Positions 10,942 to 22,547 are shown, counted from the stretch's first letter. The stretch is DNA of 64,000 nt from Pseudomonas sp. B21_DOA (GCA_030544685.1 CP086683.1:5022001-5086000); one strand, 5' to 3'. Numbers and translations are program-made. The notes: generated by a model not told the origin, from the sequence alone.

Positions 10942-10969
10942 GCAGAAGAATGTTTCGCCTGTTTACAAA

Positions 10970-10986
10970 CCAAGCGCTTGCTTGGT
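10970..10986. promoter_or_regulatory. AtuR operator 2
   Basis: CCAAGCGCTTGCTTGGT is the exact inverse of operator 1, with the two centres about 45 bases apart. It lies 46 bases upstream of the atuA start, where the atuA promoter should be. Confidence 0.8.
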
Positions 10987-11031
10987 AGCCTCCAGACACT
11001 TCTGTCGCAGGTCCCTGAGTCGGAGATAAAA

Positions 11032-12815
11032 ATGCCAACCACCGTGCGAATCGGCTGCGCCAGTGCTTTTGGGGCGACACCTGCACTGCTGCCGCCCAGC
11101 TTGTCTGCGGCGGAAACCTGGATTATCTGGTGTTCGATTATCTGGCCGAGATCACCATGTCGCTGATGGCCGGCGCGCGCCTGAAAGACCCGCAGGCCGG
11201 GTTCGCGGGTGACTTCGTTGAAGTGCTGGCGCCGCTGCTGACGCAACTGGCCGAACAGAACATCCGCGTGATCAGCAATGCCGGCGGGGTCAATCCGCAG
11301 GCTTGCGCGGCGGCCCTGCAAGCGGCCTGTGACCAGGCTGGAGTCCAGCTGAAGATTGCCGTGTTGCTCGGCGACGACTTGCAAGGACAGCTCAAAAACC
11401 CCGCCGACATCCGCGAAATGTTCAGCGGCGCGCCACTTCCGCGCATGTGCGTGTCGACCAACGCCTACCTCGGCGCGCCGGGGATTGTCGAAGCTTTGCG
11501 CCTGGGTGCCGACATTGTCATCACCGGCCGGGTGGTCGACAGCGCCGTGGTCAGCGCGGCGCTGGTGCACGAGTTCGGTTGGTCGTGGCACGACTACGAC
11601 AAACTCGCTCAGGCCGCGCTGGCCGGGCACATCATCGAGTGCGGCGCGCAGTGCACCGGCGGTAATTTCACCGACTGGCGCGAGGTGCCGGATTACGAGC
11701 ACATCGGTTTTCCGATCGTCGAGGTCAGCGCCGATGGCCAGTTCCTCGTCAGCAAACCCGAAGGCTCCGGCGGCCTGGTTACGCCGCTGACCGTCGGCGA
11801 GCAGATGCTCTACGAAATCGGCGATCCGCAGGCCTATCTGTTACCCGATGTGATCTGCGATTTCACTCAGGTCAAACTTCAGCAACAGGGCAAAAATATC
11901 GTGCAGGTGCACGGTGCCAAAGGCCTGCCGCCCAGCGATAAATACAAGGTCAGCGCCACGTACCCGGACGGTTTTCGCTGCACCGCCAGTTGCCTGATGG
12001 CCGGCATCGACGCGGTGGACAAGGCGCGGCGGGTCAGTCAGGCGATCATCGACAAGACCGCCGAGATGTTCAGCCTGCGCGGCTGGTCGCCCTACAGCGA
12101 AACCCATGTCGAACTGCTCGGCAGCGAAGCCACCTATGGCCCCCACGGCCAGCGCCGCGACAGCCGTGAAGTGGTGATCAAGATCGCCGTGCGCCATCCT
12201 GACAAACGCGCGCTGGTGCTGTTTTCCAAAGAGATCGCCCAGGCCGCGACCGGTATGGCGCCGGGTTTGACCGGCATTGTCGGCGGACGTCCGACCGTGT
12301 ACCCAGTCATCCGCCTGTTCTCATTTCTCGTAGATAAAAATGCCTGCACGCTGCAAATCGACATGGCCGGTGAGCGCCATCCGTGCGCCCTGCCCGACCC
12401 GGTGGCCCTCGACAGCGCAGATTTGCCGATCGCCCATCAGCCACCCAAACCCCAGGGCCGCGCCGATGCCAGTGTGCCGCTGGTGAAACTGGCGGTGGCG
12501 CGCTCCGGCGACAAGGGCAACCACAGCAACATCGGCGTGATGCCGCGCCATCCCGATTACCTGCCGTGGATCGCCGAAGCGCTGACCACTTCGGTGGTGG
12601 TCGACTGGATGCGTCACGTCCTCGATCCACTTCTCGGGCGTGTCGAACGCTGGTATCTGCCCGGCAGCCACAGCCTCAACTTTCTCTTGGAAAACGCCCT
12701 CGGCGGTGGCGGTGTCGCCAGTCTGCGCATCGATCCGCAGGGCAAGGCCTTCGCTCAACAACTATTGGAAATCCAGATTCCGGTGCCGCAGAGCATCGCC
12801 GAACAGCTCGACTAG
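11032..12815 (+). CDS. atuA: Acyclic terpene utilisation protein AtuA (frame break near start)
   Basis: First gene of the citronellol/geraniol degradation cluster, about 594 residues after correction. AtuA is essential for terpene growth in P. aeruginosa, though its precise reaction is not settled. The start at ATG 11032 follows GGAG at 11022-11025. The frame breaks at the TTTT run 11067-11070; one extra T restores the conserved beginning (AFWGDT, then VCGGNLDYLVFDYLAEITMS). Downstream the protein is uninterrupted and carries conserved AtuA-family segments (ITGRVVDSAVVS, GSGGLVTPLTVGEQ). Without correction only an internal start at 11130 would be called. Confidence 0.9.
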
Positions 12816-12827
12816 AGGATGGTGTGC

Positions 12828-13712
12828 ATGGCTTACGCGTCGATTTTTCGCGCCGATCTGTTCAGCGGCCAGAACATGATTGTCACCGGTGGCGGCAGCG
12901 GCATCGGTCGCTGCACCGCCCATGAACTGGCGGCCCTTGGCGCCAATGTGCTGCTGGTCGGGCGCAAGCCGGAAAAACTCGAAAAGGTCGCCGCCGAAAT
13001 CGCCGAGGACGGCGGCCGCGCGCACTGGAAGGCCTGCGATATCCGCGATGAAGAGGCGGTCAAGCAACTGGTCAAAGAGCTGATCGCCGAACACGGGCCG
13101 ATCCACGGCCTGGTCAACAATGCCGGCGGCCAATACCCGTCGCCCTTGGCCTCGATCAATCAGAAGGGCTTCGAAACCGTGCTGCGGACCAATCTGGTCG
13201 GCGGGTTTCTGATGGCCCGGGAAGTGTTCAACCAGTCGATGAGCAAACACGGCGGCAGCATCGTCAACATGCTTGCCGACATGTGGGGCGGCATGCCCGG
13301 CATGGGCCACTCGGGCGCCGCGCGTTCAGGCATGGACAACTTCACCAAGACTGCTGCGTTCGAGTGGGGTTACGCCGGGGTCCGGGTCAACGCCGTGGCG
13401 CCGGGCTGGATCGCCTCCAGCGGCATGGACACTTACGAGGGCGCATTCAAAGCGGTGATTCCGACCCTGCGCGAGCATGTGCCGCTCAAGCGTATCGGCA
13501 CCGAATCGGAAGTCAGTGCGGCGATCGTGTTTCTGCTCAGCCCGGCGGCAGCGTTCATCAGCGGCACCACGGTGAAAATCGACGGCGCCGCCAGCCTCGG
13601 CAGTCGCGCCTGGCCGCTGCACAAGGCCAGCCACAGCGAATCGTTCAACGGTTTCCACCGCGCGTATTTACCAGAAGTGTTGCGTCCCGACGTGCTCAAG
13701 GACAAGGAATAA
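12828..13712 (+). CDS. atuB: Short-chain dehydrogenase/reductase AtuB
   Basis: SDR of about 294 residues. Rossmann motif TGGGSGIG is near residue 20, and NNAGG with the dinucleotide-stabilising segment is near 98. The active-site stretch reads HSGAARSGMDNFTK, as in peroxisomal enoyl-CoA reductase-like SDRs. The usual YxxxK tyrosine position appears to be Asp (DNFTK), while the Lys is kept. It likely oxidises or reduces a terpenoid CoA or alcohol intermediate. The start at ATG 12828 is preferred over 12819 because AGAGG at 12814-12818 is then well spaced. It lies 12 bases after atuA and 3 before atuC in one operon. Confidence 0.85.
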   Translation: MAYASIFRADLFSGQNMIVTGGGSGIGRCTAHELAALGANVLLVGRKPEKLEKVAAEIAEDGGRAHWKACDIRDEEAVKQLVKELIAEHGPIHGLVNNAGGQYPSPLASINQKGFETVLRTNLVGGFLMAREVFNQSMSKHGGSIVNMLADMWGGMPGMGHSGAARSGMDNFTKTAAFEWGYAGVRVNAVAPGWIASSGMDTYEGAFKAVIPTLREHVPLKRIGTESEVSAAIVFLLSPAAAFISGTTVKIDGAASLGSRAWPLHKASHSESFNGFHRAYLPEVLRPDVLKDKE

Positions 13713-13715
13713 GCC

Positions 13716-15332
13716 ATGGCGCAGATTCAGTCGCAACTCGATCCGCACAGCGAAGCGTTCGCGCGCAACCGCGCGGCCATGCTCGCCGCCATCGAGCAGG
13801 TGCAGCAGCTCGAACAGCACCTGCTGAACAAGGCCGCCGAAGCCAAAGAAAAATTCAGCAAACGAGGGCAACTGTTGCCCCGCGAGCGCTTGAACCTGTT
13901 GCTCGACCCCGGCGCGCCGTTTCTCGAACTGGCCAGCCTCGCAGGATACAAGTTGCATGACGACAAGGACGGCAGTTCGGCCGGTGGCGGGCTGATTGCC
14001 GGCATCGGTTATGTCTGCGGCATCCGCGCGATGGTGGTCGCCAACAACAGCGCAATCAAGGGCGGCACGATCTCGCCGAGCGGCCTGAAAAAATCCCTGC
14101 GCCTGCAACAGATCGCCCGGGAAAACAAACTGCCGATGATCACCCTCGCCGAAAGCGGCGGCGCCAACCTCAACTACGCGGCGGAGATTTTTGTCGAAGG
14201 CGCGCGCAGTTTCGCCAACCAGGCGCGCATGTCAGCGATGGGTTTGCCGCAGATCACCGTGGTGCACGGCTCGGCCACGGCCGGCGGCGCCTATCAACCG
14301 GGCTTGTCGGATTACGTGGTGGTGGTGCGCGGCAAGGCCAAGCTGTTTCTCGCCGGCCCGCCATTGCTCAAAGCGGCGACCGGCGAAGTGGCCACCGATG
14401 AAGAACTCGGTGGCGCCGAAATGCACGCGCAGGTCGCCGGCACCGCTGAATACCTCGCTGAAAACGATGCTGACGGCATCCGTCAGGTCCGCGACATCAT
14501 GCGCATGCTGCCGTGGAACGAACAGCTGCCCTGGCTGCCGGAGCCGCAATACAAGGAACCGCTCTACCCCATCGACGAACTGCTGGGGCTGATCCCCGAC
14601 GATGCGAAAAAGCCCTACGACGTGCGCGAAATCATCGCGAGGATCGCCGATGAGTCGGACTTTCTCGAATTCAAAGGCGAGTTCGATCAGCAAACCCTTT
14701 GCGGCCAACTGAAAATCCAGGGCCGCGCCTGCGGCTTCATCGGCAACAACGGCCCGATCACCCCGCAAGGTGCGAGCAAGGCGGCGCAGTTCATCCAGCT
14801 GTGCGACCAGAGCCAGACGCCGCTGCTGTTTTTCCACAACACCACGGGGTTCATGGTCGGCACCGAATCGGAGCAGCAAGGCGTGATCAAGCACGGCTCG
14901 AAACTGATCCAGGCGGTGGCCAATGCACGGGTGGCTAAACTGACCATCGTCGTCGGCGGTTCCTACGGCGCCGGCAATTATGCGATGTGCGGACGCGGGC
15001 TCGATCCGCGCTTCATCTTCGCCTGGCCCAACAGCCGAACGGCAGTGATGGGTGGCGCGCAGGCCGGCAAGGTCTTGCGCATCGTCACTGAGGCCAAACA
15101 GCTGAAGGACGGCATCGAGCCCGATCCGAAAATGCTCGACATGCTCGAACAGATGACCGCGCAGAAACTCGACAGCCAATCCACCGCCCTGTACGGCAGC
15201 GCCAACCTGTGGGACGACGGCCTGATCGACCCGCGCGACACCCGCACCCTGCTCGGTTACTTGCTGGACATCTGCCACGAAGCCGACATGCGCACGCTGC
15301 AACCCAACAGCTTCGGCGTCAGCCGCTTCTGA
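13716..15332 (+). CDS. atuC: Geranyl-CoA carboxylase beta (carboxyltransferase) subunit AtuC
   Basis: Biotin-dependent carboxyltransferase subunit of 538 residues. It transfers carboxyl from biotin on AtuF to cis-geranyl-CoA, giving isohexenylglutaconyl-CoA. It has the N-terminal acyl-CoA-binding half and the C-terminal carboxybiotin-binding half with the GGSYGAGNYAMCGRG glycine-rich segment (about residues 409-423). The methylcrotonyl-CoA carboxylase beta subunit LiuB is a close paralogue. The call as AtuC rests on the location between atuB and atuD. The start ATG 13716 follows AAGGA within the atuB stop region. Confidence 0.93.
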   Translation: MAQIQSQLDPHSEAFARNRAAMLAAIEQVQQLEQHLLNKAAEAKEKFSKRGQLLPRERLNLLLDPGAPFLELASLAGYKLHDDKDGSSAGGGLIAGIGYVCGIRAMVVANNSAIKGGTISPSGLKKSLRLQQIARENKLPMITLAESGGANLNYAAEIFVEGARSFANQARMSAMGLPQITVVHGSATAGGAYQPGLSDYVVVVRGKAKLFLAGPPLLKAATGEVATDEELGGAEMHAQVAGTAEYLAENDADGIRQVRDIMRMLPWNEQLPWLPEPQYKEPLYPIDELLGLIPDDAKKPYDVREIIARIADESDFLEFKGEFDQQTLCGQLKIQGRACGFIGNNGPITPQGASKAAQFIQLCDQSQTPLLFFHNTTGFMVGTESEQQGVIKHGSKLIQAVANARVAKLTIVVGGSYGAGNYAMCGRGLDPRFIFAWPNSRTAVMGGAQAGKVLRIVTEAKQLKDGIEPDPKMLDMLEQMTAQKLDSQSTALYGSANLWDDGLIDPRDTRTLLGYLLDICHEADMRTLQPNSFGVSRF

Positions 15333-15362
15333 CCGCCACGGATCCTACGGAGAACAACAACA

Positions 15363-16520
15363 ATGATCTTCACCCCGGAACACGAAGCCCTGCGCCGCAC
15401 CGTCCGCCAGTTCGTCACGCACGAGATCAACCCGCACGTCGAAGAATGGGAAAAGGCCGGGCGCTTTCCGATCCACGAGATTTTCCGCAAGGCCGGCGAG
15501 CTGGGCCTGCTGGGCATTTCCAAGCCGGAAAAATTCGGCGGCATGGGCCTCGACTACAGCTATTCGATTGTCGCCGCCGAAGAGTTCGGCACCATTCATT
15601 GCGGCGGGATTCCGATGTCGATCGGCGTACAGACCGACATGTGCACCCCGGCCCTCGCCCGCTTCGGCTCCGATGAACTGCGCGAAGAGTTCCTCCGGCC
15701 GGCGATCACGGGCGAGCAGGTCGGCTGCATCGGCGTTTCCGAAGTCGGCGCCGGCTCCGATGTTGCCGGGCTGAAAACCACGGCGCGCAAGGACGGCGAC
15801 GACTACGTGATCAACGGCAGCAAAATGTGGATCACCAACTCGCCGAGCGCCGATTTCATCTGCCTGCTGGCCAACACGTCGGACGACAAGCCGCACATCA
15901 ACAAGTCGCTGATCATGGTGCCGATGACCACCCCGGGCATCAGCCTCAGCTCGCACCTGGACAAACTCGGCATGCGCAGCTCGGAAACCGCGCAGGTGTT
16001 CTTCGACAACGTGCGCGTGCCGCAGCGCAATCGCATCGGCCACGAAGGCGCCGGGTTCATGATGCAGATGCTGCAGTTCCAGGAGGAACGCCTGTTCGGC
16101 GCGGCGAACATGATCAAGGGCCTGGAATATTGCATCGACAGCACCATCGAGTACTGCAAGGAGCGCAAGACCTTCGGCAACGCGCTGATCGACAACCAGG
16201 TGATTCACTTCCGCCTGGCCGAATTGCAGACCGAAATCGAATGCCTGCGCGCGCTGGTCTATCAGGCCACCGAGCAGTACATCAAAGGTCAGGACGTCAC
16301 CCGACTGGCGTCGATGGCCAAGCTCAAGGCCGGACGCCTCGGCCGTGAAGTCAGCGACAGCTGCCTGCAATATTGGGGCGGCATGGGCTTCATGTGGGAC
16401 AACCCGGTGGCCCGCGCCTATCGCGATGTGCGTCTGGTGTCGATTGGCGGCGGCGCCGACGAAATCATGCTGGGCATCATCTGCAAACTGATGGGCATCC
16501 TGCCGGGGAAAAAGAAATGA
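15363..16520 (+). CDS. atuD: Citronellyl-CoA dehydrogenase AtuD
   Basis: Acyl-CoA dehydrogenase family flavoprotein of 385 residues that oxidises citronellyl-CoA to geranyl-CoA in the Atu pathway. It shows the FAD and substrate loop segments GCIGVSEVGAGSDVAG (about residues 121-136) and MWITNSPSADF, and the C-terminal dehydrogenase signature QYWGGMGFMWDNPVARAYRD. The start ATG 15363 follows CGGAG. The stop overlaps the atuE start by four bases (ATGA), so translation is probably coupled. Confidence 0.92.
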   Translation: MIFTPEHEALRRTVRQFVTHEINPHVEEWEKAGRFPIHEIFRKAGELGLLGISKPEKFGGMGLDYSYSIVAAEEFGTIHCGGIPMSIGVQTDMCTPALARFGSDELREEFLRPAITGEQVGCIGVSEVGAGSDVAGLKTTARKDGDDYVINGSKMWITNSPSADFICLLANTSDDKPHINKSLIMVPMTTPGISLSSHLDKLGMRSSETAQVFFDNVRVPQRNRIGHEGAGFMMQMLQFQEERLFGAANMIKGLEYCIDSTIEYCKERKTFGNALIDNQVIHFRLAELQTEIECLRALVYQATEQYIKGQDVTRLASMAKLKAGRLGREVSDSCLQYWGGMGFMWDNPVARAYRDVRLVSIGGGADEIMLGIICKLMGILPGKKK

Positions 16521-17310
16521 GCCGCCTGCCCGATTGCCAGACGCTGTTGCTGGAACTGCATGGCGGCGTGCTGCACATCACCCTCAACCGCCCGGACAGC
16601 CGCAACGCGATGAGCCTGCAAATGGTCGCCGAACTGCGCGCGGTGCTGGCGGCGATACGCGATGACCGCACAGTGCGGGCCTTGGTGCTCAGCGGTGCCG
16701 GCGGGCATTTTTGCGCCGGCGGCGACATCAAGGACATGGCCAATGCACGGGCTCAGGGGCGGAGGCTTACCGTGAGTTGAACCGGGCGTTCGGTGCGTTA
16801 CTGGAACAAGCCCAACACACACCACAAGTGCTGATCACTGTGCTGCAAGGCGCCGTCCTCGGCGGCGGCTTCGGTCTGGCCTGCGTCAGCGATATCGCCC
16901 TGGCCGATCACCAGGCGCAGTTCGGTTTGCCGGAAACCAGCCTCGGCCTGATCCCGGCGCAAATCGCACCGTTTGTGGTGCAACGGATCGGCTTGACCGA
17001 AACCCGCCGGCTCGCGCTGACAGCGGCGCGTTTCGATGGCGCTGAGGCGCAGCGAGTAGGGCTGGTGCATTTCGTTGAACAGGATGCGCAAGCGTTGGCC
17101 GAGCGACTGGATGAAGTCTTGCAACAGGTGCTGCGCTGCGCACCGGAAGCGAATGCGATGACCAAGAAATTGTTGCTGGCGAGTGCCGGACAGCCGTCGA
17201 GTGACTTGCTTGATGAGGCGGCGCAGTGGTTCAGCGCGGCGGTGACCGGCCCCGAAGGTGTGGAGGGAACCATGGCATTCATGCAGAAACGCAAACCGGG
17301 GTGGGCCTGA
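16517..17310 (+). CDS. atuE: Isohexenylglutaconyl-CoA hydratase AtuE (frame break)
   Basis: Crotonase-fold hydratase that adds water to isohexenylglutaconyl-CoA, about 264 residues when corrected. The N-terminal part shows the CoA-binding crotonase segment GHFCAGGDIKDM near residue 70. The C-terminal part shows GAVLGGGFGLACVSDIALA and the QFGLPETSLGLIP helix. The two parts lie in different frames, joined at the GGGG run 16756-16759; one extra G gives a continuous ARAQGAEAYRELNRAF. The overlap with the atuD stop fixes the ATG 16517 start. It is the last gene before the REP doublet. Confidence 0.9.
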
Positions 17311-17316
17311 AAAAGC

Positions 17317-17389
17317 ATCGCGGGCAAGCCCGCTCCCACACGGATTCTCATTTGCTCAAATAACCTGTGGGAGCTGGCTTGCCAGCGAT
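17317..17389. repeat. REP doublet between atuE and atuF
   Basis: GCGGGCAAGCCCGCTCCCAC (17320-17339) and a divergent inverse copy, GTGGGAGCTGGCTTGCCAGC (17367-17386). The pair would fold into hairpins in the atu transcript between atuE and atuF. Confidence 0.85.
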
Positions 17390-17430
17390 GAGGCCATCAC
17401 ATTCAAAGTCAAAAACTCAGGAACCCCACC

Positions 17431-19392
<1,962 letters not shown>

Positions 19393-19462
19393 TCGCCCGG
19401 GCACAAGCGCGGGGTTTGACTACGCTCTGATAAATCAGAACGCGGAAATCAGGAACCCTGCG

Positions 19463-20005
19463 ATGCCCCATTGGCTGGTCATAGATCTGGAAGCCACTAC
19501 AGACGAGGGTGGCTGGCCGGTCACGGAAATGGAAATTATCGAGATCGGTGCGACCCTGGTCGACCGCGCCGGGCGCGAGCAGGATCACTTTCAGCGCTTC
19601 GTCAAACCGACCCGCCGTCCATTGCTGACGTCGTTCTGTCGGGAGCTGACGCACATCACCCAGGCCAACATCGACTCGGCGCAACCGCTGAGCGAGGTCT
19701 GGCCAGCCTTTGAGCGCTGGCTGGCGCAGCATCAGGCTCGCCTTGAAGGCTGGGCCAGTTGGGGCGGTTACGATCGCCAGCAGTTGCTGCAAGAGTGGCA
19801 GCGCCTGAACATCGACAGTGGCCTGAGCAAAGTCCCGCACATGAACCTCAAACAGCGCTTCGCCAAGGCTCGCCGCCTGGAACGACCGCTGGGGCTCAAC
19901 GGCGCGTTGCAACTGGCGGGCATGCAGTTCAACGGCCAACAACATCGCGCGCTGGAAGATGCCCGCAATACCGCACGGTTATTGCCGCTGGTGCTGCCGC
20001 TTTAG
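19463..20005 (+). CDS. DEDDh-type 3'-5' exonuclease domain protein
   Basis: Single-domain exonuclease of 180 residues in the RNase T / ERI-1 / epsilon superfamily. Exo I is VIDLEATTD (D and E at residues 8 and 10), and the Exo III-like end is [14 protein letters not shown], giving the DEDDh catalytic set. Such proteins trim single-stranded 3' ends of RNA or DNA. The ERI-1-like spacing after DLEAT suggests RNA processing, but the substrate is inferred. It starts at ATG 19463 with AGGAA upstream. It is an independent gene between atuF and ppnP. Confidence 0.82.
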   Translation: MPHWLVIDLEATTDEGGWPVTEMEIIEIGATLVDRAGREQDHFQRFVKPTRRPLLTSFCRELTHITQANIDSAQPLSEVWPAFERWLAQHQARLEGWASWGGYDRQQLLQEWQRLNIDSGLSKVPHMNLKQRFAKARRLERPLGLNGALQLAGMQFNGQQHRALEDARNTARLLPLVLPL

Positions 20006-20075
20006 ACGCGTGACGGCACGAAAAGCCTTGTGCATACTGGCCGCCCCTTTTAAGCCCTTTTCGAGGAATCCGCCC

Positions 20076-20360
20076 ATGTTTAAAGTCAACGAGTACTTCG
20101 ACGGCACCGTCAAGTCGATCGCCTTTGGCACCGCTGAAGGTCCGGCGACCATTGGCGTCATGGCCCCGGGCGAATACGAATTCGGCACCAGTCAGCGCGA
20201 GATCATGCACGTGGTGTCCGGCGCGCTGAGCGTCAAACTGCCAGACAGCAGCGACTGGGAAACCTTCGCCGCTGGCAGCCAGTTCAACGTCCCGGCCAAC
20301 AGCAAGTTCCAGCTCAAAGTCGCCGTCGATACCGCTTACCTGTGCGAATACCGCGGCTGA
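20076..20360 (+). CDS. ppnP: Pyrimidine/purine nucleoside phosphorylase PpnP
   Basis: Small cupin of 94 residues (YaiE/DUF1255 family) that cleaves nucleosides with phosphate to a base and ribose-1-phosphate. The whole protein is one conserved domain starting [17 protein letters not shown] and containing the cupin strands [24 protein letters not shown] 20076 is chosen because GAGGA at 20063-20067 precedes it; a longer reading frame upstream would overlap the exonuclease gene. A hairpin terminator follows. Confidence 0.93.
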   Translation: MFKVNEYFDGTVKSIAFGTAEGPATIGVMAPGEYEFGTSQREIMHVVSGALSVKLPDSSDWETFAAGSQFNVPANSKFQLKVAVDTAYLCEYRG

Positions 20361-20381
20361 TCCCGCCGGGTTCACAGCGCA

Positions 20382-20416
20382 AAAAATGCCCGCGTCCAAA
20401 AGACCCGGGCATTTTT
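20382..20416. terminator. Bidirectional rho-independent terminator
   Basis: Stem AAAAATGCCCG (20382-20392) pairs with CGGGCATTTTT (20406-20416), with a short loop. A- and T-rich flanks allow use by both convergent genes, ppnP and the MOSC gene. Confidence 0.85.
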
Positions 20417-20431
20417 CGTTGCAGCGACAAC

Positions 20432-21238
20432 CTATTCGAGAATTTCCACCGGCATGCCGACTTCCAGGCGGCCGTTGCCGTCATTGACCAGATTCTGCCC
20501 GAACATCGCGCCGTCAGCGGTGCTGCGGTGTTTCTGCAGCGTCGCGAACGGCTCGCGATCAGGGCTGCGCTCACCGGTTTGCGGGTCAACAGTCGTCATG
20601 ATGCAACGCGCGCACGGTTTGACCACACGGAATTCGATGTCGCCGATGCGAAGACGCTTCCAGTTGTCCTCGGCGTACGGCGCGCTGCCTTCGATGACCA
20701 GATTCGGACGGAAACGCAGCATCTCCAGCTCTCGCCCTACCGTTTCCGAGAGCGCCTGCCGCGAGGCTTCGCCGATCAGCAGCAATGGATAACCGTCGGC
20801 GAACGCTACTTTATCGTCGTCCTTGCCGAAACCCGACTGCGTGGTGCGTGCCCGCTCGAGCGGCATTTGCACTAGACGCGTGGGCTTGCCGAGGAAGTCG
20901 CTGACGAAACGCGCGGCTTGATCACCGGCGTCCGGCACCCGCAGGGTGTCGCGCCAGATCGTCACACCGCGCAGCTCGGCGTCTGCATCAGGCAAAGGAA
21001 TTTCGATCGAGCCGTGCTCCGGAGCGCTCAGGGTCAGACCGCCGCTGGCATTGCACAAGGCCGACAACTGACTCATCTTCGCTTCGGCACGCTGGGTCAG
21101 AAAGCGCCCGCTGGCCTCGTCCACCAGCATCCAGCGGCGGTCGCCTGCCAGGCCCAGCTTGTCCAGCTCGATGCTTTGCAGGAGTTCGCCCTTGCCGGAT
21201 TTCAACGGGTAACGATAAAGCGCGCTCAGACGCAGCAT
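20432..21238 (-). CDS. MOSC domain protein (YcbX-like)
   Basis: Protein of 268 residues with an N-terminal MOSC beta-barrel domain (LYRYPLKSGKGELL) and a C-terminal MOSC domain containing the conserved cysteine segment KPCARCIMTTVDP (about residues 207-219). MOSC proteins bind molybdenum cofactor and catalyse sulfur transfer or reduction of N-hydroxylated compounds, as in E. coli YcbX, which has an extra ferredoxin domain missing here. Mo-cofactor genes occur 6 kb away, but nothing ties them into one operon. Start: ATG 21238. Confidence 0.88.
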   Translation of the reverse strand: MLRLSALYRYPLKSGKGELLQSIELDKLGLAGDRRWMLVDEASGRFLTQRAEAKMSQLSALCNASGGLTLSAPEHGSIEIPLPDADAELRGVTIWRDTLRVPDAGDQAARFVSDFLGKPTRLVQMPLERARTTQSGFGKDDDKVAFADGYPLLLIGEASRQALSETVGRELEMLRFRPNLVIEGSAPYAEDNWKRLRIGDIEFRVVKPCARCIMTTVDPQTGERSPDREPFATLQKHRSTADGAMFGQNLVNDGNGRLEVGMPVEILE

Positions 21239-21304
21239 GGCCAGCTTCCTTGATGGAAAAACGCCACCCTATACGAGCTCGATCAGGAAGCAAAGAGCAA
21301 TAAC

Positions 21305-21392
21305 TGTAGGAGTGAGCCTGCTTGCGAAGACGGTGTGTCAGGTAATGATTCGGGGCTGACACACCGCTATCGCGAGCAGGCTCACTCCTACA
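21305..21392. repeat. REP doublet
   Basis: GTAGGAGTGAGCCTGCTTGCG (21306-21326) and its near-perfect inverse CGCGAGCAGGCTCACTCCTAC (21371-21391). It is a slightly diverged variant of the REP family seen elsewhere in the window and lies in the gap between cheV (ending) and the MOSC gene (starting). Confidence 0.85.
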
Positions 21393-21404
21393 ATGGGCGT
21401 GCGA

Positions 21405-22340
21405 TCAAGCGGGCACGGCGTCGAGCATCAGACGCTGGCGCACCACGTCGACCAGTTTGTCCGGCTGGAATTTGGAGAGGAAGTTGTCGCAACCGACCTT
21501 CTTCACCATCGAGTCGTTGAAGCTGCCCGACAACGAGGTGTGCAGCACGACATACAACCCACGCAGGCGCGGATCGTTGCGGATTTCCGTGGTCAGGCGA
21601 TAGCCATCCATTTCCGGCATTTCCGCGTCGGTGAAAATCATCAGCAGTTTGTCAGTCATGTGCACGCCGGTATCGGCCCAGGCCTTGAGCATGTTCAAGG
21701 CTTTCAGACCGTCACTGGCAATGTGCATTTTCACCCCGAGCTGGCCGAGGGTATCGCGCAATTGCGAAAGCGCTACGTTGGAGTCGTCCACCAGCAACAC
21801 TTCGCGGCCACGGGCGCGCTCGAGTACCGGGTCGTCGAGTTTCTCGCGTGAAACCTTGGCGTTGTAAGGGACGATTTCAGCGAGGACTTTCTCTACGTCG
21901 ATGATCTCGACCAGTTGATCGTCGACCTTGCTGATCGCGGTCAGATAATGCTGGCGGCCGGCACTGGTCGGCGGCGGCAGAATGGCTTCCCAGTTCATGT
22001 TGACGATGCGGTCGACGCCGCCGACGAGGAAGGCCTGCACCGAACGGTTGTACTCGGTGACGATGATCGTGCTGTTCGGGCCCGGCACCAGTGGGCGCAT
22101 GCCGATTGCCTGGGACAGGTCGATCACCGGCAATGTCTGACCGCGCAGGTTGACCACGCCGCAAACAAAGGGATGACGCTGCGGCATCAGGGTCAGCTTC
22201 GGCAGTTGCAGTACTTCCTGAACCTTGAACACGTTGATCGCGAACAACTGGCGTCCAGCCAGGCGAAACATGAGGATTTCCAGGCGATTCTCACCCACCA
22301 GTTGCGTGCGTTGGTCTACCGTGTCGAGAATGCCGGCCAT
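21405..22340 (-). CDS. cheV: Chemotaxis coupling protein CheV
   Basis: Protein of 311 residues with a CheW-like domain (about 1-155, with GVVNLRGQTLPVIDLSQAIG) fused to a receiver domain (about 180-305) containing VDDSN and the phospho-accepting Asp in FTDAEMPEMDGYR. It couples chemoreceptors to CheA and adapts signalling by phosphorylation. The ATG at 22340 is chosen over 22373 because AGGAGT is then about 7 bases upstream. It is a stand-alone gene, with a nested inverted repeat lying 90-145 bases upstream. Confidence 0.94.
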   Translation of the reverse strand: MAGILDTVDQRTQLVGENRLEILMFRLAGRQLFAINVFKVQEVLQLPKLTLMPQRHPFVCGVVNLRGQTLPVIDLSQAIGMRPLVPGPNSTIIVTEYNRSVQAFLVGGVDRIVNMNWEAILPPPTSAGRQHYLTAISKVDDQLVEIIDVEKVLAEIVPYNAKVSREKLDDPVLERARGREVLLVDDSNVALSQLRDTLGQLGVKMHIASDGLKALNMLKAWADTGVHMTDKLLMIFTDAEMPEMDGYRLTTEIRNDPRLRGLYVVLHTSLSGSFNDSMVKKVGCDNFLSKFQPDKLVDVVRQRLMLDAVPA

Positions 22341-22432
22341 CAATGACTCCTGGGCTTGTTCTGATGAATTCACTATGGGGGTTTATCGGCTGCATTCAGC
22401 TAATCTTGATTGCTGTAAAGCCCGTAAGTAAA

Positions 22433-22484
22433 AATGCCACAAACGACCATTGATGTCACACTGACATCATGCTTTACTGGCATT
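22433..22484. repeat. Nested inverted repeat upstream of cheV
   Basis: The inner pair TGATGTCA (22451-22458) and TGACATCA (22462-22469) is perfect with a 3-base spacer. The outer pair AATGCCA (22433-22439) and TGGCATT (22478-22484) is also perfect. The two nested dyads share nearly the same centre, which suggests a protein-binding site or a cruciform or RNA hairpin. Confidence 0.7.
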
Positions 22485-22547
22485 CGTGATTTCATCTGCT
22501 AGATTCATTGCGGCGCGACCTCGGTTTGCACGTTAGGTTCCCGCGCC

